Shown here: positions 10,817 through 21,312 of the stretch, piece after piece
How the letters are laid out: every line of letters starts with the position of its first letter
Position numbering within the stretch: position 1 is the stretch's first letter
Assembly: GCA_018398765.1 (NCBI GenBank)
Contig: JAHBMJ010000687.1
Location: 74,586-124,161, forward strand
DNA: 49,576 nt
Origin: Chromera velia
Lineage: Eukaryota; Sar; Chromeraceae
Direction: 5' to 3'
Position numbers and translations under genes: made by a program
The notes under the pieces: generated by a model
The model's input: only the letters and a program-made list of their open reading frames with translations
Told to the model about the DNA's origin: nothing
Databases searched by the model: none

Positions 10817-10978
10817 GAACGCTGCAGCCTCTTTCGGCTGTTGTGTTCCATCTAATTTGGAGGTCTTATGACCGCCGTCTTTCAACTTGAGACCTCCCCA
10901 CCTTTTCGGTTGGGGGGCTCTGACGAGTACACTTAGTTTCAAACCGGAAACGTCTTCTTCCGGTTCGTTCGACGGAAC
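10817..10978 (+). other. Chain of five consecutive hairpins; candidate structured RNA or element end
   Basis: Direct reading gives a row of inverted repeats. They are: CAGCC (10825-10829) with GGCTG (10836-10840), extended by GAAC/GTTC at 10817 and 10845; GGAGGTCT (10859-10866) with AGACCTCC (10890-10897); CCCCACC (10896-10902) with GGTTGGGG (10908-10915), one bulge; AACCGGAA (10942-10949) with TTCCGGTT (10958-10965); GTTC (10967-10970) with GAAC (10975-10978). CTGACGAG occurs twice, at 10808 and 10920. No ORF of note covers the chain. I do not recognise a known RNA family. The stems are certain; a functional RNA is a guess. Confidence 0.3.
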
Positions 10979-11039
10979 TGTCAGAACGGACTATCGTCTT
11001 TTCTCCTTCGTTTGACTCCTCTTCAACTACTCAACATAT

Positions 11040-11165
11040 CTTTTCTGACTCATGCATTTTTCTGAGCGCGCGGCGGATAAAACCTCCACCACTATTTTTT
11101 CTCGCCCGCGCGGGAAAGGCCGCGCCGGGCCCGCGGGACTATATTTCCCGTCGGATCGTGATTTC
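11040..11165. promoter_or_regulatory. GC-rich island with GCGCGGGAAA and TTTCCCG motifs
   Basis: A GC-rich island contains GCGCGGGAAA at 11108-11117 and, in opposite orientation, TTTCCCG at 11144-11150. Both are of the E2F-site type seen at 4404-4448 and 21667. It lies about 730 bp upstream of the symporter start codon and could be its promoter region. No TATA box or initiator can be assigned with confidence. Confidence 0.3.
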
Positions 11166-11879
11166 CGTCGTTTGAACGCATGGCTTCGCTCCGCAAGCTA
11201 GGAGGCTTCGCCTTCCATGCATGCGTGGGCGGGGGTATTTCATGGTATTTCTGTTTTGTGAGTGCATGCCCCCCGCTTCGCTTTCCGGGGCCACCCATCT
11301 TCAGCAGTGGCCGACTCGACTGGGGACCTTCCATTCTCCGTTTTCAGGACGCGGCTTGTGTCAATATAGCACGAAGCAGGGTGAAGCGGACAAGAAATAC
11401 GAAGGAGGTCCGTAGGCTAAGCTGCAAATTGTCCATCACAGGAACAGTTAATTGGTGTTGCAGGAGACGCGTAGACGGCGTGCCGCCAAGTGGTCAGACG
11501 CTAGGGTCAGACGAGAGAGTTGTGTCCTGCGACCCACGGTTCCTCCCAGAGTTGTGCTGACTGCCCCTGCATCTGTGGATCACGTGGTTCTGGAGGGAAG
11601 AGGGCGCTACGTTTAGCTCTGGAGACGTTTGCTATTTCACCGTCTCCGTTTGGTCTTGCTCTGTAGTTCATTTCTCCCCGTCTCCGAGATCGGGTGCTCC
11701 TTCCTGCAACCAGGGGAGCTGCCGCTTAGGAGGTCTTTGATTGACTCTCCTGAAAGCTTCTGTCGTTCAGACGGAGAGCTTGTCCTTGTTTGTTTGTGCT
11801 GTGTGTCTGCTTCCGTTGAAAGTTCGCAGCCTTTTCTCTTCCAGACAGACTGAACCGCCGATTCGTCTCTCGATTTTCA
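11166..11879. other. Upstream region of the symporter gene
   Basis: The open frame at 11180-11560 has no recognisable domain and is probably not coding. The last 200 bases before the symporter ATG are rich in CT and probably 5' untranslated. I see no further gene. Confidence 0.3.
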
Positions 11880-12480
11880 ATGACCGCAACCAGTTGGGTC
11901 GTGATCAACTACAGCGTCGTAGTTGGGGTCCAGGTTCTGTTCGCTGTGTACGCTCTCCTGTACACGCGGTTGCTTGCTCGGCGTTCGGCCAGGGAGACGG
12001 CGGTGGTGGAGACAGGGGATGTCCAGGGCTTCATCACAGCAAAGCACAGCCAATCCTGCTGGAGAATCGCGTGGTCCTTCTTCGCAGGAAGCATCGGTGC
12101 ATGGTGTACTACTACACCTCCCGCATACAGCACTACTGCAGGTGGGCATGCGCACCCGGGTCTCGCTCGGTGACGGACGGACTGACTGACTGACTGACTG
12201 ACTGACTGGCGGAAGGAAGGAAGGAAGGAAGGAAGGAAGGAAGGAAGCACCGACTGACAGCTCAAGAAACAGTCTGACAGACTGACTCACTTACCGCCTG
12301 ACCCTTATAGATGGATTGCATGGTTGGTGGGAGTTGAGATGGAGGTGGAGGTGCATGAATGGAAAGGTAAGAGGTTTGGGGNGGGGGGGGGGGGGACGCC
12401 CTCGTGCTACCTGAGTGACAGAGCGACTCTCTTTCTCTCCTTTGATGCTCTGTGAACGTATGTGCACTTGCCGACATGAG

Positions 12481-12522
<42 letters not shown>

Positions 12523-12527
12523 TCTCT

Positions 12528-12558
<31 letters not shown>

Positions 12559-15196
12559 CTCTGTGTCGTTTGCGACCGTCGAAAACAGACGGATACCTGA
12601 AGAAGAGTCTACAGCGAAAGTGCCAACTCTTTTTGTCCAATTTCATCGTTTGTCTCTCGCCCGACCTCCCTGCTTCCTCTCCTCTCTCTCGCCCGCCCTC
12701 CCTGCTTCCTCTCCTCTCCTCTGCTCAGGATGGATTGGCATGACCTCCTACGCCCTTTCCTCCGGCATTCCAGTTCTTGGCATTGCATTCTTCGGGCAGG
12801 TGGTTCAGGAGAAGTTTCCGTCGGCGTCATCTCTGGGAGACTTCATTGCAACCAGGTACGGTACGTACGTGCCTCTGGGCTGGCGGACAGCTGGCCTGTT
12901 TGAAGAAGTGAAACAAGTTCTTTATCGTTCTTTTTGCGAAACATCTAGTTGCAGTCACAGTGTTGTATCCCCAACCCGCTTTCTGAGCCTCTGCTTCTCT
13001 TTTCTTCTTTATTTTATTTTTGTCCGTTCACCTGTGCGCCCTTGGATGTCGGCTCGTTTTGCCTCTCCAGGTACGGTCCCACTGCGCGTCTGCTTGTGGT
13101 TCTGGTGGTGTTCCTGAACATGACCGTCTTCATGCTGGCCGAATTCACGACGATCGGGTCTCTGTTCGAAGACTTTGTGGGGACCCTCAAGTTCCCCGTT
13201 ATCATCGTCGTCTGTGTCCTCACAACGGTCGGGGGGNNNNNNNNNNNNNNNNNGGGGGGGGGGGGGGCAGCTGTGCGACGGTGGAAATCCCCAATTTGTG
13301 AAAGAAAGTCCTGTCGCTCACTGAGCGCCTTCTGGCCAGCGCAACTTCTTCTCTCTTCCTCATATCTACACTGTGTACGGTTTCTGTGCAGATCTACACT
13401 GTGTACGGGGGGCTGTTGGCATCCATCGCGACTGATGTCGTGCAGGGCGTGTTCAGCCTTCTGTTGCTCCTCTTCGTGTGCCTCTATTTGGCAGTCACTT
13501 TCCGTAGACCGCTGCCGGCAGACTTCGGTGAGCACCGAGACCGACTGGGAGTGAATGAGTCTGGATACAGCTCTCTGCTCGCAATGCCGATCTCTCTCAC
13601 AGCAGCCACCGTATTCAATGAGGGTATGTGGCAGAGGGTCTGGGCTGCAGAGAGCAAGCAGGCGTTGCATATAGGTGGGGTGTTGGGGTCCGTCGGCGTG
13701 GTTGTGACGGTGTTTCTGTACGGATTCTTTGGGTTTCTTGCCGCGTGGGGGGGCCTGGTGGATTTCGAAACCACAAATCCGAACCTGTACCTTTTTCAGG
13801 TCTTCAACAGACGCCCCGAAGAGGGGGCTGCACGGGCAGATAACGTTATCTCTCTGGTAGTGCTGGTGATGGCTGCGACAATGAATGAATCAGCCATTGA
13901 CTCACTTCAGAACGGAATGACGGCAACGGTGGTCTCCCAATTCCTCCGCCACCGTGGGATTTTCTGGGCACGCGTGTGCGTTGTGGTGATCAGTGCCAGC
14001 GTAGGTGGCCTGGCTCTCCTCGACCTTCGAGTAGGTACCTCTCGCTTTCTTTCCTCTCTGCATGTCTCCCTCTTTGTGCGTGTGTGCGTGGGTGTGTGGG
14101 CGTATGTGTGTGCGTGTTTGTGCATGTGCGCATTCGTATGTGTGAATATGAGCGCGCATCCTCCCTCCTTTCGATTCTGGCTGTCTGGAGCGCACCCAAA
14201 CGAAGTAGAGGAGGGCTGCATCCTTCCATCTTTACAACCATATGAGTGGGTAGATGGACATTGCTGCTGTTTCTGTTCTCTTTGCGTGCCTTCGAAGCGT
14301 TTTTTGCGTCGTACTGTCTCTCCGTCTCTCCCTCTTCTCTTCATCGATGGAGATCCGGGCTCCCTCCCTTGATCGCTCTCCCTCTCTCTCTCTCTCTTAT
14401 TCTGCAGGTCCTGGAGGTATTCTTGATTGCCAACATGCTTGGGGCATGCTGGTTTCTTCCGGTTGTTATTGGAGGGTTTTGGTCTGGCCCCAAGGGGCGG
14501 GAGGTGGTGACTGAGACGCCGTTTGTGCTCTCGGGGTCATGTGCAATGCTTTCTCTGACTGCTTACGGCGTCGCGAAAGTTTGGACTACTGAGGGTGTGA
14601 CGGGATGGAAAGCCATCCAGGAAGGGGCTTCTCTAGCTTGGTACAAGAACCCTTATCTGTGGGATTTTTTCTTTGTTGCAAGCACTTCGTCGGTTGTTTT
14701 CCTCTTCTTCTTCTCAGCCTGCGCGTACGTTTTCCGGCTGATGGGTGTGAGAGCCGTTGGGCTTCACTGTCTCCTGTGCAACATTCCTGGGTATAAGGCG
14801 TTGACTGGAGATCTGCCAGAGACAGGGGGTCCACAGGAGCCTTCTCTTGTCTCTGTGGCACCATCTGATGGCGGCACCCCAATTCGTGAATCCACTTCCT
14901 CGAAAGCGCTCCAGGAGGGGGGTCAGAGTGTGGCGCCTCCTGCGGCCGGTGTGAGTCTGCTCGATCGAGAGGGGCTTGTGGGGGGGTTACAGGATCGGGA
15001 AGAAGAACCAGAAGAGGCCGCCACAGCCACAGAGGGTGGCGTGTCTTCGGAGGTGCCCTTTTCGCCCCAGGGAGTTGACTTGCAGGGTCGAGACGGAAGC
15101 GGAGATGTGATGGATGAAACAGATGTGGTAGAGAAAAGGGACTCGCAGCATGAAGAGGTCAACAGAGATAAAAAAACGACAAAAGAAAAAACTTAA
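11880..15196 (+). CDS. Sodium:solute symporter (SSF/SLC5-like) transporter, five exons
   Basis: Predicted multi-pass plasma-membrane cotransporter of the sodium:solute symporter family. The substrate is unknown (DUR3-type urea, proline and related solutes are the known range). Exons by GT-AG and phase: 11880-12141, 12729-12855, 13071-13227, 13392-14030 and 14408-15196. They total 1974 nt and 657 residues, normal for the family. Joining exons 1 and 2 restores STTAGWIGMTSYALSSG. Exons 2-3 give SLGDFIATRYGPTARL, a typical SSF loop. Exons 3-4 give LTTIYTVYGGLLASI, the conserved Y-x-V-x-GG segment. Exon 4 contains FNEGMWQRVWAAE and a helix with AATMNESAIDSLQNG. Exons 4-5 join LALLDLRVLEVFLIANMLG. 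After the last helix (about residue 540) comes an acidic, Ser/Glu-rich cytoplasmic tail of about 110 residues. Introns 1 and 4 carry CT/GT microsatellites. Intron 3 contains an assembly gap, and its donor (GTCGGG) was chosen by phase, so it is the least certain junction. Confidence 0.85.
12163..12560 (+). repeat. Microsatellites inside symporter intron 1
   Basis: The intron holds an ACTG/GACT tetranucleotide run at about 12178-12210 and (GGAA)n at 12211-12247. A G-run at 12378-12395 contains a single N at 12382. A CT-rich run at 12481-12533 passes directly into (GT)n up to about 12558. Confidence 0.9.
13237..13253. other. Assembly gap of 17 N flanked by poly-G
   Basis: Seventeen N bases lie between G6 on the left and about 14 G on the right, inside symporter intron 3. 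The real homopolymer length is unknown. Confidence 0.98.
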
Positions 15197-16096
15197 CAAA
15201 AGGGAAAAAATATTTTGGGTAAAAGAATTGCATATGATATTTAATTGAAAGACCGATTGCGTACAAACTATATTTCATTAAAAAAAAAATTTGTCTTGAT
15301 CTACATCATCTTTAATTTAGCCGTATAAACATAGCTGGCCTTTGTGTGGTAGGTTAGCTACTTTTATTTTTTTTTGCATGTATCTTGTAACTTTAATTGA
15401 GTAGCATAAAATATAAAAACCTAGCTAGATGGAAACCTAGCTGGAAACACCGATACGTAAGTGGCATTGTGGCGACTTCTGCAGTCACAGTGACGGTGGT
15501 AGAACGGTGACAGTGCTATAGTGACAGTGTTCTACTGGGGTACAAATTAAATCATTATCATGATCACTCAGTTAGTCTCATTATCAGTATCACGCCAAAT
15601 ATGCAGACTGGTAGAAGTCCTATAAATTTCTTCCCTTTTTATAAATTGTTGGAACATTGTTGGAACATTCAACAATTATTTCAAGTTTCTGGAACAAAAC
15701 ATTATGTATGTTCAACTATATTTTATGAACACATTACATGATTCAGGGGCTGTGCTAGTAATTGTTTTAAAACTTTTGGGGAAACATATATATTAATTAA
15801 AGACAAGCACATTCATCAATTAACATTTAATTGGTAAAAAAGATGAAAGAGACAGGGGGAAATTTCATACTGTTTAACTATATGTCTTCACTATCAGCGA
15901 CTATCAGAGTCAAAATTCCAAAATATAATCTTAAATGTAATCCATAATAATTGCGATGTACGGTTCAGACTGCTCAGAGCGAAGCACCACTAAGGTCCGA
16001 GAAATTGTGGTGAGAATGAATGATTGGAAAAATTATTGTCATCCCACTTAGGGTCTAGAAGGTAGGATGGCTCGTCATCTGATTCGCTGCCTTTGG
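15197..16096. other. AT-rich spacer between the symporter and the TIR element
   Basis: The sequence is strongly AT-rich. TTGGAACATT is repeated near 15650. An imperfect inverted repeat (GTAGAAC ... GTTCTAC) lies around 15500-15536. No coding exon is recognised. Confidence 0.4.
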
Positions 16097-16098
16097 TA

Positions 16099-16130
16099 CA
16101 CTGAAACTATAGTATGACACAATTAAAATT
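16099..16130 (+). repeat. Left terminal inverted repeat
   Basis: CACTGAAACTATAGTATGA and the following 13 bases pair with the right terminus at 18994-19025 with about five mismatches over 32 bases. A perfect 9 bp palindrome arm pair, GTGACACAA/TTGTGTCAC, follows at 16160-16181. Confidence 0.7.
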
Positions 16131-16319
16131 GTAACACAATACCCTATACACTAGTACCAGTGACACAAATAATTGTGTCACAATAGGTGTAATAAAATAG
16201 TTTGAGTAAGTTAGGTGTGATAAAATTATTAGACAAACTTTGAAGTGATCCTAGACTTTCAAAGTGACTAGCAGCCACTAGCTTAAAATCTTCAGAGTCG
16301 TTAAAGGTCAGACTCACCT

Positions 16320-16510
16320 CATTCACTCATTCATTCACTCACTCACTCACTCATTTCCTTCACTCACCTCACCCACTTACTTGCTCACTTACTCACTCAC
16401 TTACCTCACTCACCCACCCACCCCACTCACCTCACTCACCTCACTCACTCACTTACTCACTCACTCACTCATTCACTGCCTTGACCATTCATCATTCATT
16501 CATTTATTCA
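16320..16510. repeat. (CACT)n / (ATTC)n microsatellite
   Basis: Interrupted CACT and CATT tetranucleotides run for about 190 bp inside the TIR element. Confidence 0.9.
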
Positions 16511-16689
16511 TTCATTCATTTTTTAGTCTAGTTTTTAGTTGATTGATCTAGGTTTATGCTCAGTTCGACTTAACAACAAACCAATGTATCCAAACCTACA
16601 TCACAACCTTCTAAACCTTCAACCTCAACCACCTATGAGCTCTTCATGTCTTTCTACGACCCGTTAGGAGCGGCTGATCGTCACTCCTT

Positions 16690-18420
16690 CTATCTGAATG
16701 CTACCACTGCCGCTGCCCCTCCCTCAATGCTCACTCTTCGCACCTCTCCCCTGGTGCCCCGCAGGCACCCGCTGGCTGCTCTGTAGTGCACTGCCTGCAT
16801 TCTTGCCTTCATGTATGCATACACCTGCCCATATGTCCTATCCCACTTCAGACTCACAAGATGTACTACCTTCTTTAGGAACCTCTCGGCGTCCTTTTCG
16901 AGGGCCCCATCTACACTGCTGATAAAGGGCATGAAATCGTACCCCTTGTCTCTGTATGGCTCGGCATACTGCTCCTTTAAATTTTTCCCCGTGGCTGACC
17001 GGATGAGAACTTTCTGCCAATGACTGTCACCCTATGTATAGGAGGCGGCCTGGGTGTTAACCACCCTTGTGTCTAGGACTGCCTGCCTCTGCCTTGCCCA
17101 AAGTCCCCGCACAGTGACTGAGAAGTCCCCATAGAGGGCCGGTCGACCCGTTACCTCTCTCTCTGCCCTTACTATTGGCTCTCCCCTTCTTACTACCGAT
17201 GTGAATACCAGCTCTGCCAGGTTACACCACGCCTGGTTTACCTCATTGTGTCTCCTTCCGATATGTCCCCCTCTCTTGTTACAGTAATTGAGGGTGTGCT
17301 GCAGCCCCCAGCTGCCCCCATACTCTTCACAATTCCTCTTGTCTCCCTGCGCTTTAAATTGGTAGCCTGGGGTGAGGGTATCTCGGAACTCTTCCAGGCT
17401 GAGGAGCATGTCGTCCGCTTCTCGTGGGACCATACTGAGCCATCCTGAGTATTGCTTTGCCTTTGCATCTCTAACTACAGTAACTCTCCTCTGCTCCCCC
17501 ATCACCCCCGGAACTTCCGTTTCTTTCACTCTCTCCCATCTCTCTTTCTCCTCCGCCCTCTTCCTCTGGCTATACTTTTTATAGGCTTCCTTCTTTTCTT
17601 CTCTTTCTTTTTCCTCTTTGACCTCTCTTCGTTCTTGAATAGCCTGTGTAAGCTCTCTGGTTGCTGTTTGAGACGTCGCTTTCGCTTCCCCCCCTTCTGT
17701 CTTGGGATTGTCAATCCCCATCCCCCCCAGTCTAACTGGCAGTGCACTGACCTGTCACATCCATTGCTCTGCGGCAGTGGAGGGGCTGTCGCAGGGCCTC
17801 CTAAACAGTAAGGCTGGGAGCAGCCTGTCTCGAATAGCTGCCTCGAGGGGATCAAACTATTCCCCCCTTGGCTGTGTGACCCTCTGCAGGAACCCCCACT
17901 CCCGTTGTTGTGACTTAACGTATACCGTGTACGCTTCCTGGAGTACATGCACAGCCTAGATGCACAGCTGCTTCAGCCATTCTCTCCGTTCTCTTTACAA
18001 ACTCTTCCACCTTCTTTGCCACCCACTTCCCTTTCTCCGCTTCATTTCCCATAAATCCTCCTAGGAGTCTGCACTCTGTCACTATGGTCATTCCTTTTCC
18101 CCCCTCTTCCTTAGGTAAAAACTCTTCATTCCTTTTCCTCCCTCTTCCTTGGACAAACACCCTCTTGGCTTCTTCCACAAACCATGTTGAGACTATGAGA
18201 CTTGTCTTATCACGCTTGGAGAAGTAGTCACATAGTAGTAGCCTGTGGCCGGACCCCTCTGTAGCACTGTGCGGTACCATTCTCTGATCATCACTAGCCT
18301 ACCGAGGCAGGACACATCGTCTGTGTACCATACCTGCCGCCATGCCTTGCGTGAGGGGGCTGCTAATTCGGCTCGGGCATCTGAAGGTCTGGGGGAGGGA
18401 ATTCACAGGTCCGTTTCTCT
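16690..18420 (-). pseudogene. Broken non-LTR-type reverse transcriptase ORF (motif C to C-terminus)
   Basis: Several frames on the minus strand together resemble the second half of a retroelement polyprotein widespread in marine invertebrates and algae. In order: motif C as QVWYTDDVSC at about 18316-18334, with YADD changed to YTDD but both Asp kept. A thumb segment LLGGFMGNEAEKGKWVAKKV (about 18000-18060) follows. GGMGIDNP at about 17700-17725 starts the long frame to 17032. This frame carries SGWLSMVP, the Cys/His-type segment LNYCNKRGGHIGRRHNEV, and RGLWARQRQAVLDTRVVNTQ, an Asp-rich nuclease-like strand. The final frame (16932-16690) has PFISSVDGALEKDAERFLKK and ends near CLRGTR. Frameshifts separate these blocks and no intact ORF exists. 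Motifs A and B were not found upstream, so the copy is also 5' truncated. It lies wholly inside the TIR element. Confidence 0.75.
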
Positions 18421-18988
18421 CGACAGTTCTCGGTTGGGCACCTCTCGGTCGTTCCCCCTACCGCGCTCGTCCCCCTCTTGTCCCTCCTCCCTTCCTTCCC
18501 CATTCTCACTGCTTACTCTTTCTCCCTGTTCGTCCCTTGCCCTTCCCCCCACCCTGACCTGTGTAGTGGTATCTCACAGTGCCCACACGAGGGGCAGCTG
18601 AGTTCATTCATTCATTCAATCAGAATAGTCTCCTTCCTCTGCATCACTTTCGTGCTTTCTTTTTTGTTGCGCACCATTGCGCACCTAATGCTCCTGAGAG
18701 CCCCCCACTGCGGCCTGAGCGTCCTCTAGAAGGGGCCGATGCGCTGCTACCCCCTCTACTGGACATCATTCTTTTAAAGATATTGTCACTGCACTGATCA
18801 GATGTTCCTCTTCTTCCCTCGCTTCCACCCTGTGCAGTCCGTGCAGCGGCTATGACGTAGCCTATCGACGCGTGTCAAACCGCGATCTACAACTAATTTT
18901 ATTACACATAAGTATGATTTAATTGAATCAGTCAAAAGTTCTTAAAATCACAATTATTGTTTCACAAATCATTGTGACACAAAAGGTT

Positions 18989-21312
18989 TTAGAAATTCTC
19001 ATTGTGACACACTATAGTTCCAGTGTAGCCTTCGGAGTCTTCTTTACTATCGAAAGGCGACGGCAGGAACCGCTCCAACCAGGAGCGGAGGGGGCCCCTC
19101 CCCCAATGTCTCATCATCGTTTCGCGATCCATCTCCCTTCCATCGGGCTTCGGCAGGTGGTAGCAATACCTGACCGTTCTCTGCAACGACGTAACAACAT
19201 CCACTCCCTGTGATTCAATTACGGAGCAGAAAGCCGCAAAGCTTTCTCTCTCGACTTCCCCCCTCCTCAACTCAACTGCTGCCCCATATTTCCGGAGGCG
19301 GCTTAACAACCTCAAGTCATTCGATCTGGAAAACAGGCTGCTGAGCATTATCGTCAAACGGAACTGCAATGTGGGAGACGCTTCTTGGAACACACGGCAA
19401 ACGGACTCGACCGTGATCCCCTCCCTCTCCTCCTTGGCGATGGCAACCAACCATTCGACCATTGGGAGATTCAAAACGTAGAGCCATCGGTGGGGGCTCA
19501 AAAACGGCCACATATGTGTCAAATCCCAGTCACTGTTACCCCCTACATAGTCCTCGTGGGTTTCTAGCGCTTCAAGGATCGCAGACCTGAAATGAGATCT
19601 CAAGTCGGATGGTACTGGGGGGGGCTGGGCAAGAGAGTTTTCTGTTATCGACTTCACCAAGTCGACCTCATATGCTCTGAGCCTCACACCAATCTCAGTG
19701 CCGTACCCGGCATGGAAATACGGGAATGCAGACCAAGGGCAAGGGTCAGGACGGACTCGCAGATAGCGAATCATGTCCCACTGATTGTGTTCGAAGGCGG
19801 AGGAGCAAAAGCGGTGCGACTTAAAACAATGGGCAAAACTGTCTGGAAGGCGTTTGCCAAACAGGGCAGTGGCCCGGCCTTCCAAAAACTGCAACGCCTC
19901 GACGTCACCTGATTCGATGATCGCCTGAAGCTCTGGCCCAGCCTCACGCTGGGCGCCCGTCTGCAACTCACCAAAAATTGCCTCTTTGAGGTAATTCTCG
20001 TGTTTCTCATCCACCCACCGGAGAACTTTCATCCTTGCTGCATTCCCCCCACATTTTTTCAGTCCACTCGCCAGGTGATTGGCGAATCGATAGACATTCG
20101 GTCCTGACGGGACCAGATCAGGTGACAGACTGACGAGCCAGTCCATCACCTCCAAGTTCCCCCTTTCTACCGCTGCCTCAAACCATCTTGCTGCATGGAT
20201 GGAGACATTGGATAGATATTCTTCTTTGAGTGTAGCCACTATCTCTTCTCCGACGTGAGGTGGGCAGGAATAATCGACGGACCAATCAAAAATCCGTTGG
20301 ATGCACTCCAACGGATGATCGGCTTTGACGGCAACATGGATGCTGTCACATACCAGCTGCCCCACGTGGTTCCCCATGATCGCGATATTCAGGTTCTGCT
20401 CTGTGGTGTTACCGCATGGAGGGACGGGCAAGGGGGAGGCTGTAATTTGGTCAATGTCCCCCTTGAGGGCAAGCAGCCACAGCCGCAGTTCCGCTCCTTC
20501 GCCGGAGGGGTCGCCGCGAAAAAGTTTAAAAGGGAGTCTTTCAAATAAAAAGGTTGAATGGATAGGCTTTGAAGGGTCTCCAAAGGGAGACTGGAGAGGT
20601 GGGCGAGACCCACAGATGGGAGCAGGAATGATTTCACATTCTCCCTTTCCACCTCAGGAGCCTCGTCTTCCAAAGAGTCCAGCAGGACCTTTCTCACCTC
20701 CCATTGCCCTTTCACAAGTGCTTTTTTGACCCACTCTTCCCAGGGAATCCCATCCCTTCCCCACCACACCCTGTCTCTCCCCTCCCTCTGCAAGACGGGT
20801 CGAACGGCATGAGTCAGCCGCAAAAGCGCAGAGTTCAGGAGGTCTGCATGCCCTCCCTCGACTGCACCGTCACAAATGGCAAGCAGGTTGGAGACAGAGG
20901 GGACCTCATCATCCAGCCACACCCGTCCACCGCTTAAAAACTGCAAAGCCCTGCAAAGTTGGGGGTGCCTCTCAGAGAGGACAGAAATTGTCTCCTCTGC
21001 ATTGGCGCGCGCACACGCGTGGAGGAGCAGCTCTGGCCGGGGGGGGGACGGGAAATCCAAAAACCAGAGGGCAAGATTCGTGTTGGTGGTTCCCGGAAGG
21101 ATCTCTTCTTCGATTCTTGTTCGGGTTTGGGATGGCTGCGACTGGGGAGGGGATTCCTTATGAGCGTCTGTCACAGCCTTCTTGAAGGCTTTGCAGACGA
21201 GCTGAAGGACTGCGGAGGGGGTGGACGAGCACGCTAAGAGGACCTTGTGTGCCCCGTCATCGTGCTCGATGAAATCCGAGAGACTCTGAGGAGACTCGAA
21301 GGAGGGATCCAT
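18989..21312 (-). CDS. Ankyrin-like repeat protein, frameshifted, C-terminus formed by a transposon end
   Basis: Two overlapping minus-strand frames (21312-20389 and 20431-18989) look like one gene. The first frame is natural up to FYLKDSLLNFF. The second becomes natural immediately after, as RGDPSGEGAELRLWLLALKG, with no ATG at the switch. The junction is a T5 run (A5 on the plus strand near 20520), so a one-base indel is the simplest cause, either mutation or sequencing error. Repeats such as AAVERGNLEVMDWLV and FEHNQWDMIRYLRVRPDPCPW resemble the degenerate ankyrin repeats abundant in algal and protist proteins. The N-terminal 60 residues (VLQLVCKAFKKAV) could be an F-box-like helix set. 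Such proteins are probably protein-binding adaptors; no enzymatic motif is seen. The last dozen codons lie in the terminal inverted repeat of the element at 16099-19025, so the original C-terminus was probably lost. Joined length would be about 770 residues. Confidence 0.6.
18994..19025 (-). repeat. Right terminal inverted repeat, also the coding end of the ankyrin-like gene
   Basis: On the minus strand it reads CACTGGAACTATAGTGTGTC and onwards, matching the left terminus. In the frame of the ankyrin-like gene the TIR encodes TGTIVCHNENF and then a stop at 18989-18991. Confidence 0.7.

Larger units (their letters stand above)
16099..19025. mobile_element. DNA-transposon-like element with terminal inverted repeats and TA target duplication
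   Basis: The left end reads TA then CACTGAAACTATAGT (TA at 16097-16098). The right end, read on the minus strand, is TA then CACTGGAACTATAGT (TA at 19026-19027). Over the first 32 bases the two ends match at about 27 positions. TGTGTCACAAT words recur in subterminal positions on both sides (16160-16185, and 18972 and 19002 on the other strand). TA duplication with a CACTG start suits the Tc1/mariner/pogo group. I found no transposase, so the element is non-autonomous. Inside it lies a broken reverse transcriptase on the minus strand plus a CACT-rich microsatellite. The right end overlaps and terminates the ankyrin-like gene. Confidence 0.65.

Noticed and set aside
10807-10970. Hammerhead ribozyme suggested by two CTGACGAG words
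   Set aside because: The second conserved core (GAAA after stem II) and a matching cleavage site are absent after both copies.
17526-17948. Separate minus-strand ORF with GGPATAPPLPQ
   Set aside because: It is a shifted frame of the RT-like pseudogene; the real motif GGMGIDNP is in the neighbouring frame.
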